Source: an uncultured Collinsella sp.
GTDB taxonomy: Bacteria; Actinomycetota; Coriobacteriia; Coriobacteriales; Coriobacteriaceae
Length of the DNA: 64,000 nucleotides
Direction: 5' to 3'
Assembly (NCBI GenBank): GCA_902464565.1
Contig: CABQJV010000001.1
Location: 1-64,000 of the forward strand
In this document: piece by piece, positions 32,733 through 41,938 of the stretch
How positions within the stretch are numbered: the stretch's first letter is position 1
Layout: each line of letters begins with the position of its first letter
The notes under the pieces: generated by a model
Told to the model about the DNA's origin: nothing
Databases searched by the model: none
Seen by the model: the letters and a program-made list of their open reading frames with translations, nothing else
Translations under genes and position numbers: made by a program

Positions 32733-34334
32733 ATGAACCAGATCCTTCTCTTTATCGGCCTCGTCATCATTTTGTGCCTGACCATCAAACCCGTCGGCAA
32801 AAAACTCCCCTTCCCCACCCTGCTCATCTTTATCGCGCTGGGCATGCTGTTGGGCGTCAACGGCCCGACGCATATCGACTTTAGCGACTACGCACTCACC
32901 GAAACCGTCTGCAGCACGGCGCTGCTGTTCATCATGTTCTACGGCGGCTTTAACACCAATATCGACCGCGCCAAGCCCGTCGCTGCGCCGGCGGTGCTGC
33001 TGAGCACGCTCGGCGTCGTCATCACTGCCGGCATCACCGGCGTGTTCGCCCACTTCGCGCTGGGGTTCGACTGGATCGGCGGCCTGCTGCTGGGATCGGT
33101 CGTGGCATCCACCGACGCGGCGAGCGTCTTTAGCGTACTGCGTGAGCACAGCCTGTCGCTGAGAGGTGGCACCGACTCGCTGCTCGAGGTCGAATCGGGC
33201 TCCAACGACCCCGTCGCCTACATGCTCACCGCCGTGCTCGCCACACTCGCGACCGGCGGCGACATCAACATTCCCGCACTGCTGGCCAAGCAGATTATCC
33301 TGGGCGCGGGCCTGGGCCTTGCCCTCGGCTGGGCGGCGGGCCGCCTGATTGAACGCGCACATGCAACGGCCGAAGGTGCGCAGACCATCTTTTTGTTCGC
33401 TGTGGCGATCGTCGCCTACGCGCTTCCAAGCTATCTGGGCGGCAACGGCTTTTTGGCCGTATACCTGGCAGGCATTGTGCTGGGTGCGAGCGACATCACC
33501 GGCAAGGTCGAGATGGCGCACTTCTTTGACACTCTCACCGAGATGGCAGAGATGACGATCTTCTTCTTGCTCGGCCTGCTCGTGACGCCCGCGCGCCTGC
33601 CGCAGATGCTGCTGCCGGGCCTGGCGCTCATGGCGTTCATGCTCTTCGTGAGCCGGCCCATCGCCGTGGGCATGTTATTGGCACCCTTTAAGACCAACCC
33701 CCGCCAGGTTGCGCTCGTAAGCTGGGCGGGCCTGCGCGGCGCGGCTTCGGTCGTGTTTAGCCTCTTTGCCGTGGTGGCCGGCGTTCCTGGCGGTCACGAC
33801 CTGTTTGACCTGGTATTTGTGATTGCCGTGTCGAGCATTGTGGTGCAGGGCTCGCTGCTGCCTGCGGTGGCAAAGAAGCTCGATATGATCGATGCGACCG
33901 GCGACGTGCGCCGCACCTTTAACGACTACCGCGACGAAGACGGCATGTCGTTTGTAAAGCTCAAGGTGGGCGCTGGACATCCGTTTGCCGGTCGCTCGCT
34001 CGCGGATATTGGCAGCGCGACGGACATGCTCGTAGTCCTGGTGCTGCGCGATGGCGCGCACCCGGTGCTGCCCAACGGGGATACCGTGATTGAGGAAGGC
34101 GACCTGTTGGTGATGGCCGCTCCAACGTTTGAGGAGCGTGCCGAGGTTACGCTACGCGAGGTCACCGTAACGCCCCATGGACGTCTGGCCGGTCAGCGTC
34201 TGCGCGACGTGCCGCAAGGCAAGCATCCGTTTATTGTGGTGATGCTCAAGCGCGAAGGCCAGACGATCATTCCCGATGGCAACACCCTCATATACGCCGG
34301 CGACGAAGCCGTCATTGCCACACTGGCATCGTAG
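32733..34334 (+). CDS. K+/H+ antiporter (CPA1, NhaP2/CvrA type) with TrkA-C regulatory domain
   Basis: 533 aa. Residues ~1-385 form about 12-13 membrane segments with SVVASTDAASVFSVLR and ESGSNDPVAYML, the conserved acidic ion-exchange motifs of CPA1 antiporters. A hydrophilic C-terminal part carries two TrkA-C-like repeats (VKLKVGAGHPFAGRSLADIG and VTVTPHGRLAGQRLRDVPQ), usually nucleotide-gated. It would exchange cytoplasmic K+ (or Na+) for protons. A GGAG site lies 15-18 nt before the start. Confidence 0.9.
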   Translation: MNQILLFIGLVIILCLTIKPVGKKLPFPTLLIFIALGMLLGVNGPTHIDFSDYALTETVCSTALLFIMFYGGFNTNIDRAKPVAAPAVLLSTLGVVITAGITGVFAHFALGFDWIGGLLLGSVVASTDAASVFSVLREHSLSLRGGTDSLLEVESGSNDPVAYMLTAVLATLATGGDINIPALLAKQIILGAGLGLALGWAAGRLIERAHATAEGAQTIFLFAVAIVAYALPSYLGGNGFLAVYLAGIVLGASDITGKVEMAHFFDTLTEMAEMTIFFLLGLLVTPARLPQMLLPGLALMAFMLFVSRPIAVGMLLAPFKTNPRQVALVSWAGLRGAASVVFSLFAVVAGVPGGHDLFDLVFVIAVSSIVVQGSLLPAVAKKLDMIDATGDVRRTFNDYRDEDGMSFVKLKVGAGHPFAGRSLADIGSATDMLVVLVLRDGAHPVLPNGDTVIEEGDLLVMAAPTFEERAEVTLREVTVTPHGRLAGQRLRDVPQGKHPFIVVMLKREGQTIIPDGNTLIYAGDEAVIATLAS

Positions 34335-34348
34335 CGGCCAGGGGGTAA

Positions 34349-35026
34349 CTAATTTGGAACGGCCTTCTTTCTAACTTCTTTTAGTAAGCCTTTTTTAAAC
34401 GCAGTACTACCACCAAAAAACTTCTGGTCAGTATTAGTCTGCTTATTCGCCTGATATTTCAGACTTGTGAACTCAATGGTACAGACATAGTCCGCGGCCT
34501 GAGCCAAATAGTAATCCGATGAAGTTGTCGGCTTATAGATAACTGCATTTTTAGCCAAAGCGTAATCGATTGCCTTGTGAAGCGCACTCGAAACCGAACC
34601 CTGTCCTCCGTCGTAGTAAATCTTTACAGCATCAAACTGCTGAAACCAACTCAAATTGTCGAATATGAAATCGATGATTTCGCGCCGCATCGCATCAGCA
34701 ATCTGTTTAAGAGTTCGGTACCGACGCGTCTTGAATACAAACACCTTGTACGAGATGGGCAAATGTCGAAACATAACTCGGAATAGTGAGAACAGCCTTT
34801 TTCTCTCACTGATGCCCAAATCCTTGAACTGATCTTTTCCATTCATGAGAGGAGAAGCATGGAACGGAAGAAGCGGCAATCCGTTTTCGGCTACCGCCCT
34901 TTCATATTTCTCTATTCCCTCAGCGATGGGAATATCTTGTTCATGAAAAACAAAGGCCACAAGATAGTATCTTTCACGAAGATCATCGCTTCCAGATTCA
35001 TCAATAAAGATACTCAGCTCTCGCAT
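34349..35026 (-). CDS. DUF3800 protein (RNase-H-fold family), LexA-type promoter
   Basis: 225 aa, about 43 % GC, well below its neighbours. The family marker FIDESGSDD (residues 7-15, with the first acidic pair) and the late LAQAADYVCTIEFTSLKY helix identify DUF3800, predicted to have an RNase-H-like fold and seen often in defence loci. ATG at 35026 follows AAGGA by 6 nt; a TTG at 35032 is less likely. It is transcribed from its own promoter beyond the BREX operon, with a terminator in its leader. The low GC suggests transfer. Whether it belongs functionally to BREX is unknown. Confidence 0.82.
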   Translation of the reverse strand: MRELSIFIDESGSDDLRERYYLVAFVFHEQDIPIAEGIEKYERAVAENGLPLLPFHASPLMNGKDQFKDLGISERKRLFSLFRVMFRHLPISYKVFVFKTRRYRTLKQIADAMRREIIDFIFDNLSWFQQFDAVKIYYDGGQGSVSSALHKAIDYALAKNAVIYKPTTSSDYYLAQAADYVCTIEFTSLKYQANKQTNTDQKFFGGSTAFKKGLLKEVRKKAVPN

Positions 35027-35040
35027 GGGCAATCCTTAAT

Positions 35041-35068
35041 AAAAAAGCCGGGGAAAACGTCCCCGGCA
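35041..35068 (-). terminator. Terminator in the DUF3800 leader and BREX operon end
   Basis: GCCGGGGA pairs with TCCCCGGC around a short loop, followed by six T on the minus strand, 9 nt before the DUF3800 ribosome site. It lies downstream of both the BREX operon and the DUF3800 promoter, so it can end the operon and also attenuate DUF3800. A CTCTTAAGAG palindrome lies just before it. Confidence 0.85.
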
Positions 35069-35118
35069 CTTGGAAGCCCTCTCTTAAGAGATGACCACCT
35101 AATTTATACCATGAAGTT

Positions 35119-35166
35119 GGACGTATGTTCAAGCATGAGTATAAAATACAAACATATGTTCGTCAA
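35119..35166 (-). promoter_or_regulatory. Near-consensus promoter with two LexA-type boxes
   Basis: On the minus strand TTGACG (35161-35166) and TATACT (35138-35143) are 17 nt apart. CGAACATATGTTTG (35149-35162) overlaps the -35 end and spacer and matches the Gram-positive/actinobacterial SOS box CGAAC-N4-GTTYG. A second copy, TTGAACATACGTCC (35119-35132), lies just after the -10 with one more mismatch. The boxes start 31 nt apart, close to three helical turns. Confidence 0.7.
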
Positions 35167-35181
35167 TAACAAAGATGGCCA

Positions 35182-35379
35182 TCATTCAGCGTCATCGTCG
35201 ACGGCAAAGTCGCGGAGGTCGAGGCCTTCGCGTACGGCTCGGGCCAAGAGCTCTTGGGGCGACTCGTCCTCGATATCCACTACGTCGAGCATGGCAGCGG
35301 GAAAACCCACGCCCGCTGCGCTTCCCGCGCGATCGAGCAGGCTCTCGCGCAGCTGATCTACATCAACGTCGATCTTCAT
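35182..35379 (-). CDS. Unrecognised small acidic protein at the BREX operon end
   Basis: 65 aa, strongly acidic at the C-terminus (EDESPQ, AVDDDAE). It starts 27 nt after the 454-aa gene with a very strong AGGAGGT, so it is a real translated member of the operon. Its size and charge are compatible with an inhibitor, DNA mimic or adaptor, but no family was recognised. Confidence 0.65.
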   Translation of the reverse strand: MKIDVDVDQLRESLLDRAGSAAGVGFPAAMLDVVDIEDESPQELLARAVREGLDLRDFAVDDDAE

Positions 35380-35406
35380 GGTGCAACCTCCTATCGAGCC
35401 AAGCCC

Positions 35407-36771
35407 CTACTCACTAGCACCGAGCGCGTCCACAGCGGCAATAAAAGCCGCAACCTGTTTGTCGTCCATCTGCACAGCCAAACGCCCCACGGGCTCATCG
35501 TAGGCAAACTGTACCTTATCGATAAAGCAATCCCACGCTCGTTCGTCCACGTGTACAGCGGCCTCGCAATACTGGCTGAGCTTTTTGAGTCCATACCAAA
35601 ACGCATTCACATGGCGCGCGGGATCCTCATCCAGCACACCATCGTAGCGACGCCCGTTAAACTCGCGCATGCGTGCCACGGCAACCTCGAGCGAGTCGCC
35701 GCCCTCGGCCGAAGCCTCATCCACAGGCTCGGGAATCGGAACCTCACGGCGAACATCATGCCTGGTAGCGCCATCGTACTCGCCCACTAGCACGCCTTCG
35801 TCAAGTCGAGAATCGTAATCGAAATAGCTCAAGCCACTGCAAACCCCATGCGGCGAGCCCGTACCAAACGCGCAGAATAAACCGCCGTCGGCAACAACAC
35901 GACGGTAGGTCTCAAACGACTTCTTAACCTGAACGAGCAGCTCGGAAAGCAAACCGGCATCGCACGCCGTCTCGCACGCAACGCACGCAGACTCGGGCAA
36001 CGATACCGGCTCCACCATGCTCCCCGCAACGCGAGCGGCGCGCTCGGCCCGATACGCCTGCGCCGCCAAGCGCGCTCGCTGCGCAGCGCCGCGCACGTTG
36101 GTAAGCTCGCGCTCCAACGCCACGTCGCCAGCAACATCACCGGCCACGTCGTCCACAAACCCGTCAGCGCGCTGAGGGCCAGTCGCACTCAGCTCAGACT
36201 CAAACGTCGCTGTGATCATGCCCGCAAGGTCCGTCACATCAGCGGCACAAGGCATCTGCTCCAACTGCGTACATAGCAGGTCAGCGTCCAAAGGCACAGC
36301 ATCCACAACGTGCACGTCACCCAAACGTGCCACGTCCTGCAGCACTAAAGCGCTGGCAGCATCGTACGCCGCGCGCACCCTGTCCGCTGTATTAGCACGC
36401 AGTTTTACCTCGATAAACGCAAGCGTCTGCTCCAAACGGGCCAACAGCTCGGCCTTGTCCTCCATGCGCAAAAAGGCAGCATAGCGACGCTCCATCCGCA
36501 GCGGTCCAACAATGCCCGCCTGCTTGCAAGCGCGTGCAAGCGCGGCGCTCTCAACACGGCGAACATACCCATCAACAGCCCGCACGGCAGACTCGCGCGC
36601 AGCGTGCTCGGAAGCCTCGACGCCCCTAAGCACGCCCAGCAGCTCGCGGGAGCGTGCTTTGCGCACCAACTCCCCGCGATCGTACTGCTCAAGCGCCGTC
36701 TGACGCTTGGCCACCGATTCAAAGCCAAACAGCTTGTCGAGCAGCTCGCCAACAGAACGCTCGCCCGCCAT
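35407..36771 (-). CDS. Unrecognised BREX-operon protein
   Basis: 454 aa, no membrane segments or signal peptide. AGGAGG precedes the ATG. The first ~200 residues are helical and Arg/Glu/Ala-rich (SVGELLDKLFGFESVAKRQTAL, MEDKAELLARLEQTLAFIEVKLRANT), possibly coiled coil. Later come two cysteine-containing turns (ACVACETACDAG), a SYFDYDSRLDEGVLVGEYDG segment, and a C-terminal helical domain (VNAFWYGLKKLSQYCEAAVHVDERAWDCFIDK). It lies 75 bp after brxL on the same strand. No known BREX accessory (brxR, brxU, brxHI) was matched. Confidence 0.75.
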   Translation of the reverse strand: MAGERSVGELLDKLFGFESVAKRQTALEQYDRGELVRKARSRELLGVLRGVEASEHAARESAVRAVDGYVRRVESAALARACKQAGIVGPLRMERRYAAFLRMEDKAELLARLEQTLAFIEVKLRANTADRVRAAYDAASALVLQDVARLGDVHVVDAVPLDADLLCTQLEQMPCAADVTDLAGMITATFESELSATGPQRADGFVDDVAGDVAGDVALERELTNVRGAAQRARLAAQAYRAERAARVAGSMVEPVSLPESACVACETACDAGLLSELLVQVKKSFETYRRVVADGGLFCAFGTGSPHGVCSGLSYFDYDSRLDEGVLVGEYDGATRHDVRREVPIPEPVDEASAEGGDSLEVAVARMREFNGRRYDGVLDEDPARHVNAFWYGLKKLSQYCEAAVHVDERAWDCFIDKVQFAYDEPVGRLAVQMDDKQVAAFIAAVDALGASE

Positions 36772-36846
36772 GGCAAGGCCTCCTCACGTACTACACACCA
36801 ACACGCCCGCGGGCCCACGCGCACGCAAGCCCGCTCGCCCGCACTT

Positions 36847-39195
36847 CTACAGATCCAGCGCCTTCTTCGCGGCATCGACCGGGTCGCCATCCATGTAGAA
36901 CACCGGGCTCAACCCCGAAATAATCTCGGACGAAACACTCTGCAAACCCGCAATAGCACTCAGCGGCAAAATCACGCGCTTGGCACCGGCGTTTTTGGCC
37001 ACACGCATAATGTCCTCGAGCCCGCGCATCTCGTCCATAGAGCCCGACATGCGCAAGATTCCCGGAATCGCCAGCGCGGGCATCACCGGGCGGTTGCATG
37101 CCGCAGAGCACAGGCCCACAAACTCGGCGAGCGAAACTTCTTCGGACAGGCCCTTGCTCTGCAGGTCGTTATAGAACAGCAGGTAATCCTTGGAGCCAAT
37201 GTGCATGCCCGGCGCCACGCGGTTTGCAAGGTTCACAAAGTTGTCGAACGCGGCCTCCAGCGTATCGCGCACCGGCTTGTTAAAGGCCACGCCCTCGTGC
37301 TTAAACTTGCACTCGCCGGCAACGGCCTTGTTCTCCAACTTGTACACGGCGACCTCGCCGCCCTGCGACCTGCCCACGCCAAACACGTGGCCGGACAGCA
37401 GCGGCCCGTCGGGAATCAGCGTGTCCTCGCTCTGCTCGGGCACGCGCACCACGTGCACGTCCTGCGGGTTGTCGGCATCCATATAGCCCAGGTTAACGTC
37501 GATAAACTCAACGCCCGCCATAATCTTGAGCTGCTCCTTTACGCGGCGACGGCCCTCGATGGCGTAGTCCAGCAGCCAGCGCACATCGTCCTTGTCCATG
37601 GCCTCGTCGGGGAACAGCAGCTTTGCAAGGCCGCTAAAGGTCTTGCGCACGGCGATCTCGTCACGCTTGTTAAAGTCGCTGTTAAAGCGGAAGTAACGGT
37701 CGATATGGTGCGTAAAGTCCTTGCGGCGCATCTCCTTGCAAAACTCCGACAGGCAGTCGGTGATCAGGCCATAATGCCCGGTCAGCAGGCTCGAGCGCAT
37801 CTTGGGAATCTCCCAGCCCGGCAGGTAATAGTGGATACGGTCGAAGAAGGCCGAATCGTTGTTAAACTCCGGCGGGAACGGATCAAACAGGTGCGTGGTC
37901 TTAAGGACATTTTGCACGGTGTCGTTGATGTTGCCCTCAAAGACCATGGAGGCATCGGCGTTGATCTGGTCGCGGCCGCGCGCGTAGCTACCACTCGCCA
38001 TGTAGTCCTTCATAATCTGCACGGCATTGGTATCCTTAAAACGCATGCCGGCGACCTCGTCAAACGTCACGCAATCCCAGTGTCCCACCAGGCCCACGCG
38101 GTCGGCTCGCATGGAGTTCATACGGCCGAACAGGTTGGCCGTGGTGGTCTGGCCGCCCGAAAGCAAAATAGCGTAGGGCGAGACCTCTTTGTAGATGTGG
38201 CTCTTACCGGTACCGCGGGGACCCAGCTCGCACAGGTTGTAGTTGCGCTCGATGAGCGGCACCATACGCTCGATAAAGTGCAGGCGCTCTTTCTCGGAAA
38301 GCTCGCTAGGCTCATAGCCAGCGGAGCGCAGCAGCATGTTGAGCCACTCGTCGCGCGTAAAGTACTGGCGCTCGTCGACCATGGCATCCAGGTCCAGATT
38401 GGGCATCTGGATGGGCGTGAGCGACGCCACGCTAAACGGAGAGTCCTCGGGTCCGCGCTTTTTGCGCTTGGCCTTGGAGCGGCGCGGCGCATCGTCGCCA
38501 AAGACCTCCATGCCAAACTCGTCTTCCTCATCCACGGGATGGCGATACTCGATGCTCATAATGCACCAAATGCCACCCTGCAGAATCTTGGAATAGTCGC
38601 GCACGTACTCGGCCGGCATCACAAAAGGCTCGATGGTCAGATTGGCAAACGACGCCACATAGATGTCTTTGTACTCGTCGAGTTTGGCCGTTACCTTATC
38701 GATGATGGTAAAGCGACCCAGTTCACGAATCTTGGACTTAATGCGCTCGGACTCATCGGGACGCACATAGTTATCGGTGAGGATCCTGCGGATGCGCTCC
38801 AGGCCCTCTGCCACGGCATCCTCGTCGTCGGTTGAGCAGTACATGCCCAGCAGGTACTCCAGCACAAAGGTTGGCACGTTGGCGCCGCGCTTCATAAGGG
38901 CCGTCAGGTCCTTGCGCACGATCTTGCCAGCAAAGTGCTCGAGCAGTTTGCCGTCCAACCCATCCATGTCGTAGCCGTCGTCCTCGGGAGCCTCGGCCAC
39001 AGCCTGGTCATAACCGTCGGTCGAGAATTCGTCCTCGGCGTTCACCGCAGCCTCAACGGGCGCGGCAGCAAACGGCTCCGGGGCAGGCGCAACAGCCTCA
39101 GCCGCCGGGGCCTCCGCAGGCACCACACCCTCCGCCGGCACATCCACATCAATCGAGGGAACTTCCCACAAATCGTCGTCATGGCTATCAAACAT
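36847..39195 (-). CDS. brxL: BREX type 1 Lon-like AAA+ protein BrxL
   Basis: 782 aa. After an acidic Ala/Pro-rich N-terminal stretch (~70 residues), the conserved BrxL body begins with LLEHFAGKIVRKDLTALMKRGANVPTFVLEYLLG. It has a Walker A LGPRGTGKSHIYKEV (~residue 322), FDEVAGMRF as Walker B-like, and the Lon-protease-like C-terminus. The ATG at 39195 follows AGGAG; a GTG three codons earlier is less likely. BrxL is the last core gene of type 1 BREX and in other systems forms DNA-encircling rings required for phage defence. It starts 11 nt after pglZ. Confidence 0.93.
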   Translation of the reverse strand: MFDSHDDDLWEVPSIDVDVPAEGVVPAEAPAAEAVAPAPEPFAAAPVEAAVNAEDEFSTDGYDQAVAEAPEDDGYDMDGLDGKLLEHFAGKIVRKDLTALMKRGANVPTFVLEYLLGMYCSTDDEDAVAEGLERIRRILTDNYVRPDESERIKSKIRELGRFTIIDKVTAKLDEYKDIYVASFANLTIEPFVMPAEYVRDYSKILQGGIWCIMSIEYRHPVDEEDEFGMEVFGDDAPRRSKAKRKKRGPEDSPFSVASLTPIQMPNLDLDAMVDERQYFTRDEWLNMLLRSAGYEPSELSEKERLHFIERMVPLIERNYNLCELGPRGTGKSHIYKEVSPYAILLSGGQTTTANLFGRMNSMRADRVGLVGHWDCVTFDEVAGMRFKDTNAVQIMKDYMASGSYARGRDQINADASMVFEGNINDTVQNVLKTTHLFDPFPPEFNNDSAFFDRIHYYLPGWEIPKMRSSLLTGHYGLITDCLSEFCKEMRRKDFTHHIDRYFRFNSDFNKRDEIAVRKTFSGLAKLLFPDEAMDKDDVRWLLDYAIEGRRRVKEQLKIMAGVEFIDVNLGYMDADNPQDVHVVRVPEQSEDTLIPDGPLLSGHVFGVGRSQGGEVAVYKLENKAVAGECKFKHEGVAFNKPVRDTLEAAFDNFVNLANRVAPGMHIGSKDYLLFYNDLQSKGLSEEVSLAEFVGLCSAACNRPVMPALAIPGILRMSGSMDEMRGLEDIMRVAKNAGAKRVILPLSAIAGLQSVSSEIISGLSPVFYMDGDPVDAAKKALDL

Positions 39196-39206
39196 AGGGC
39201 ACACTC

Positions 39207-41915
39207 CTAAAAACCAAAGTCAGCAACAGGGGCAAACGAAACAGCGATGGTATACGTCTCGCGCCAAACGATCTTGCCCGTCTCGCGCTCGCGGCAGACC
39301 AGATAGTACGGACCCTTGGCCGAGAATCCATCCGCCGCATGCAGCGCAAACTTGACATGCACTACACGCTCCTGCGAGTTAGCAGAAGTCTTGTTGGCAT
39401 GCGCCTTGACCGTATCGCTCACCTCGTTGCCGCTTGCGTCGGTAAACACCAGCTCGTACTCGCACGGCAAGACCTTGCCTTGGGCGGGTTCCTCCTGAAT
39501 CAAGTTGACCGAGAAAAGCGAGTTGGTCACTCGGCGCCCCTCACTTAGCACGCGCAGCGTCGCCACGCGCGTGTCGACAAAGTCCTTGGAACCCGAGCGC
39601 GCACGCCAAAATCCGACAACGGGCACGCACAGCTCCTGCAAGCTCATGCCGCCGTGGACATAGTTGTTAGTACCGCCGGGACGCCTAAAGTGCACGTTCT
39701 CGCGCAGGGCAAACCCCTCAAAGCCGGCACCCAAACGTCCCATGTCAACAGTAACAAACACCCCGCGTGCCTCGTCCGAAAGCTTGGCCACGGCCTCGTT
39801 GGGCACCACCAGATGACGCTTGCCGTGCATGACGGGAGCGTCAAGGAAGGGAAGATCTGGCTTGCCGAGCATCTGACACTCGCTGAGCTCCCAGCGCGTG
39901 TAGATAAAGCCGTGATCCGCCGTTATAACAACACGCGCACCCGGGGCGTCGGTGCACACGCGGCGCGCCAACGTGGCAAGCTCCTCTACGGTGTCCGTAC
40001 AGGCATCGAAGACGTCATCCTGCGTAGCGGCCTTCTCGCCCGTGGCATCAATCTTGTTGTGATAGAGGTAGACAAGTCTTGAGTCCTTGAGCATCGCCTT
40101 GCGCTCGGTTCCCGCCATGTTGAGGTATGCGCTCGAGCGCAAAGCACGGGCCGTAGGCTCAACATGGGTAAGCACGGCCTCGCGTTGCGGAGTCGTTGCG
40201 GTGGGCATGCCGTCAGCCAACACAAACGAGCCATCCGCTGCAAGTTCAAGCGCTTGGTGTGGCAGTAGCGCAGGCATACCTACCTCGGTAATGGAGGGAA
40301 AGACCGCCTGCATACTAGAAACCTTGACGTTGCCGCCGCGCTCGCGCTCGAGCAGCGCCGCAACGTCGCGGGCCACCTCATAGCGCAACGCGTCACTCAC
40401 GATAACGACTGTCGTTTTAGCAGAGCCCACATAGGTAGGCAGCACATGCCAGTAGAACTCATCCTGCCGTGCAGGGCCATCGATGTAGCCGCAATCGGCC
40501 CACTCCCCTTGCGCAGCGGCCGCCCAGCAGGTATTGGCGTCGACCAAGAACCAGTTACTGTAGAGATTCTCCGCCCAATCCACCACAGCTCGGGCAGGTT
40601 CCTCGAGTACATCGCACTCGACGGAGCGCGCCCGCAGATACGCGGTGCACATATGACGATAGGCGGCATCCATGGCATACCAATCGGACATGTAGGCATC
40701 CCACACCTGCTGGGGCTGCGCCAGATGGAAGCCGCCCGCGTGCGCCTGCCTAAACGCGCACATATCGGCCACAGCGGCAAGCAGGTCAAAGTAGCTCTCG
40801 ACACGACGGTACCAGCTTAGGTCGCAGCGACGCGCCGCAAAGGCGCGCGCATCCTCAACACGGTCCGCGCCCTGGGCAAACGAGAAGAACAGCTGCGAGA
40901 GCACGGCCTCGTTGACGCACGGAAACACATCAAGCGAGGTCAGCACATCGATCGGCAGAGCCTCAAACCGCGCAAAGAGCCCGCGGACATCCTCCACCAA
41001 ACGACAGATCTCAAATAGGTCCTCGCTCGATGCCTGGGTATCGGCGGCCTGGTCCCACGTGCGCACCGCCTCAAGGCAATAGGGGCCGTAGGCGGGAGCC
41101 ACATAGCTTTCGAGTCCCTTGAGCGCTCCCTCGGGAAGCGCGGTAGACGCCGCTGTAAGGAGCACATGGGATGAAAGCATAAGCAATGAGTCGCGCTCAT
41201 ACAGCGGTCCCTCAAACCCATAGCAGCGAAGCATAAAGGCAGAGAGCACATCGCGCACGCAGTACTTGTCCATCAACTCGGCCAGCGCCTCGGGACCCTC
41301 GTGCAGCAGCATGGTCATACAGCCACGCAGCACAAACGCGGGGCGCTCGTCACCAAGCTCTTTACCGCCAAAAATCACCGTAAGGATGCCGAGTTCGATA
41401 TCGGATGCGCCCGAGGCATGCGGAACGCATGCGACAAACTTAGCGCAGCGGGACTTGGCGACAAAGAACGCCTTGTGCGCTCGCAAGCTCTCGCGCACGG
41501 CATCGATATTCTCGATACCCAGCTGATCGGCCAAAAGCGAAAGATAATCAGCTTGAAACCGGTCAGCATACAGCTCAACATCGGCAAGCCAATCGCCCTC
41601 AAGCCTGCCGCGCGGGCAACGGCGATACAGCAAGATATCGCTCACAAGGTCATCGCGGTTGACGAGCTTCTTGACGGCAAACATGCGGCCCTCGCAGGCC
41701 TCAACAAACCGCACTGGGCGCTCAAAGTCACCGTAAGCGGGCATAACGCCGTCATCAGTCCCCGCACCGTCGAAGCCCTCGGCGGCCAAACGTTCAAACT
41801 CAGGAGCAAACTCGCCGTCTGCATCGTGCCAAACCACCACACGGCGGGGCATGCATGCGGGCAACGGTTGCAAAAACCGCAGCTTGAGCTGTTCTTCTAC
41901 ATCGATCTTGGGCAT
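39207..41915 (-). CDS. pglZ: BREX phosphatase-like protein PglZ (type A)
   Basis: 902 aa. The N-terminal VVVWHDADGEFAPEFE and the alkaline-phosphatase-superfamily core, with VVIVSDALRYEVARDVA (~residue 500) and VVITADHGFIYTRWE (~residue 667), are the PglZ metal-site motifs. AAGGATATTC precedes the start. PglZ is a metal-dependent phosphodiesterase-like protein essential in BREX. It lies between the C-terminal pglX fragment (23 nt gap) and brxL. Confidence 0.93.
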   Translation of the reverse strand: MPKIDVEEQLKLRFLQPLPACMPRRVVVWHDADGEFAPEFERLAAEGFDGAGTDDGVMPAYGDFERPVRFVEACEGRMFAVKKLVNRDDLVSDILLYRRCPRGRLEGDWLADVELYADRFQADYLSLLADQLGIENIDAVRESLRAHKAFFVAKSRCAKFVACVPHASGASDIELGILTVIFGGKELGDERPAFVLRGCMTMLLHEGPEALAELMDKYCVRDVLSAFMLRCYGFEGPLYERDSLLMLSSHVLLTAASTALPEGALKGLESYVAPAYGPYCLEAVRTWDQAADTQASSEDLFEICRLVEDVRGLFARFEALPIDVLTSLDVFPCVNEAVLSQLFFSFAQGADRVEDARAFAARRCDLSWYRRVESYFDLLAAVADMCAFRQAHAGGFHLAQPQQVWDAYMSDWYAMDAAYRHMCTAYLRARSVECDVLEEPARAVVDWAENLYSNWFLVDANTCWAAAAQGEWADCGYIDGPARQDEFYWHVLPTYVGSAKTTVVIVSDALRYEVARDVAALLERERGGNVKVSSMQAVFPSITEVGMPALLPHQALELAADGSFVLADGMPTATTPQREAVLTHVEPTARALRSSAYLNMAGTERKAMLKDSRLVYLYHNKIDATGEKAATQDDVFDACTDTVEELATLARRVCTDAPGARVVITADHGFIYTRWELSECQMLGKPDLPFLDAPVMHGKRHLVVPNEAVAKLSDEARGVFVTVDMGRLGAGFEGFALRENVHFRRPGGTNNYVHGGMSLQELCVPVVGFWRARSGSKDFVDTRVATLRVLSEGRRVTNSLFSVNLIQEEPAQGKVLPCEYELVFTDASGNEVSDTVKAHANKTSANSQERVVHVKFALHAADGFSAKGPYYLVCRERETGKIVWRETYTIAVSFAPVADFGF

Positions 41916-41938
41916 GAATATCCTTACCGTATCTGCAG

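Noticed and set aside
36604..38835. 743-codon plus-strand frame opposite brxL
   Set aside because: A shadow frame without motifs; brxL on the other strand is conserved.
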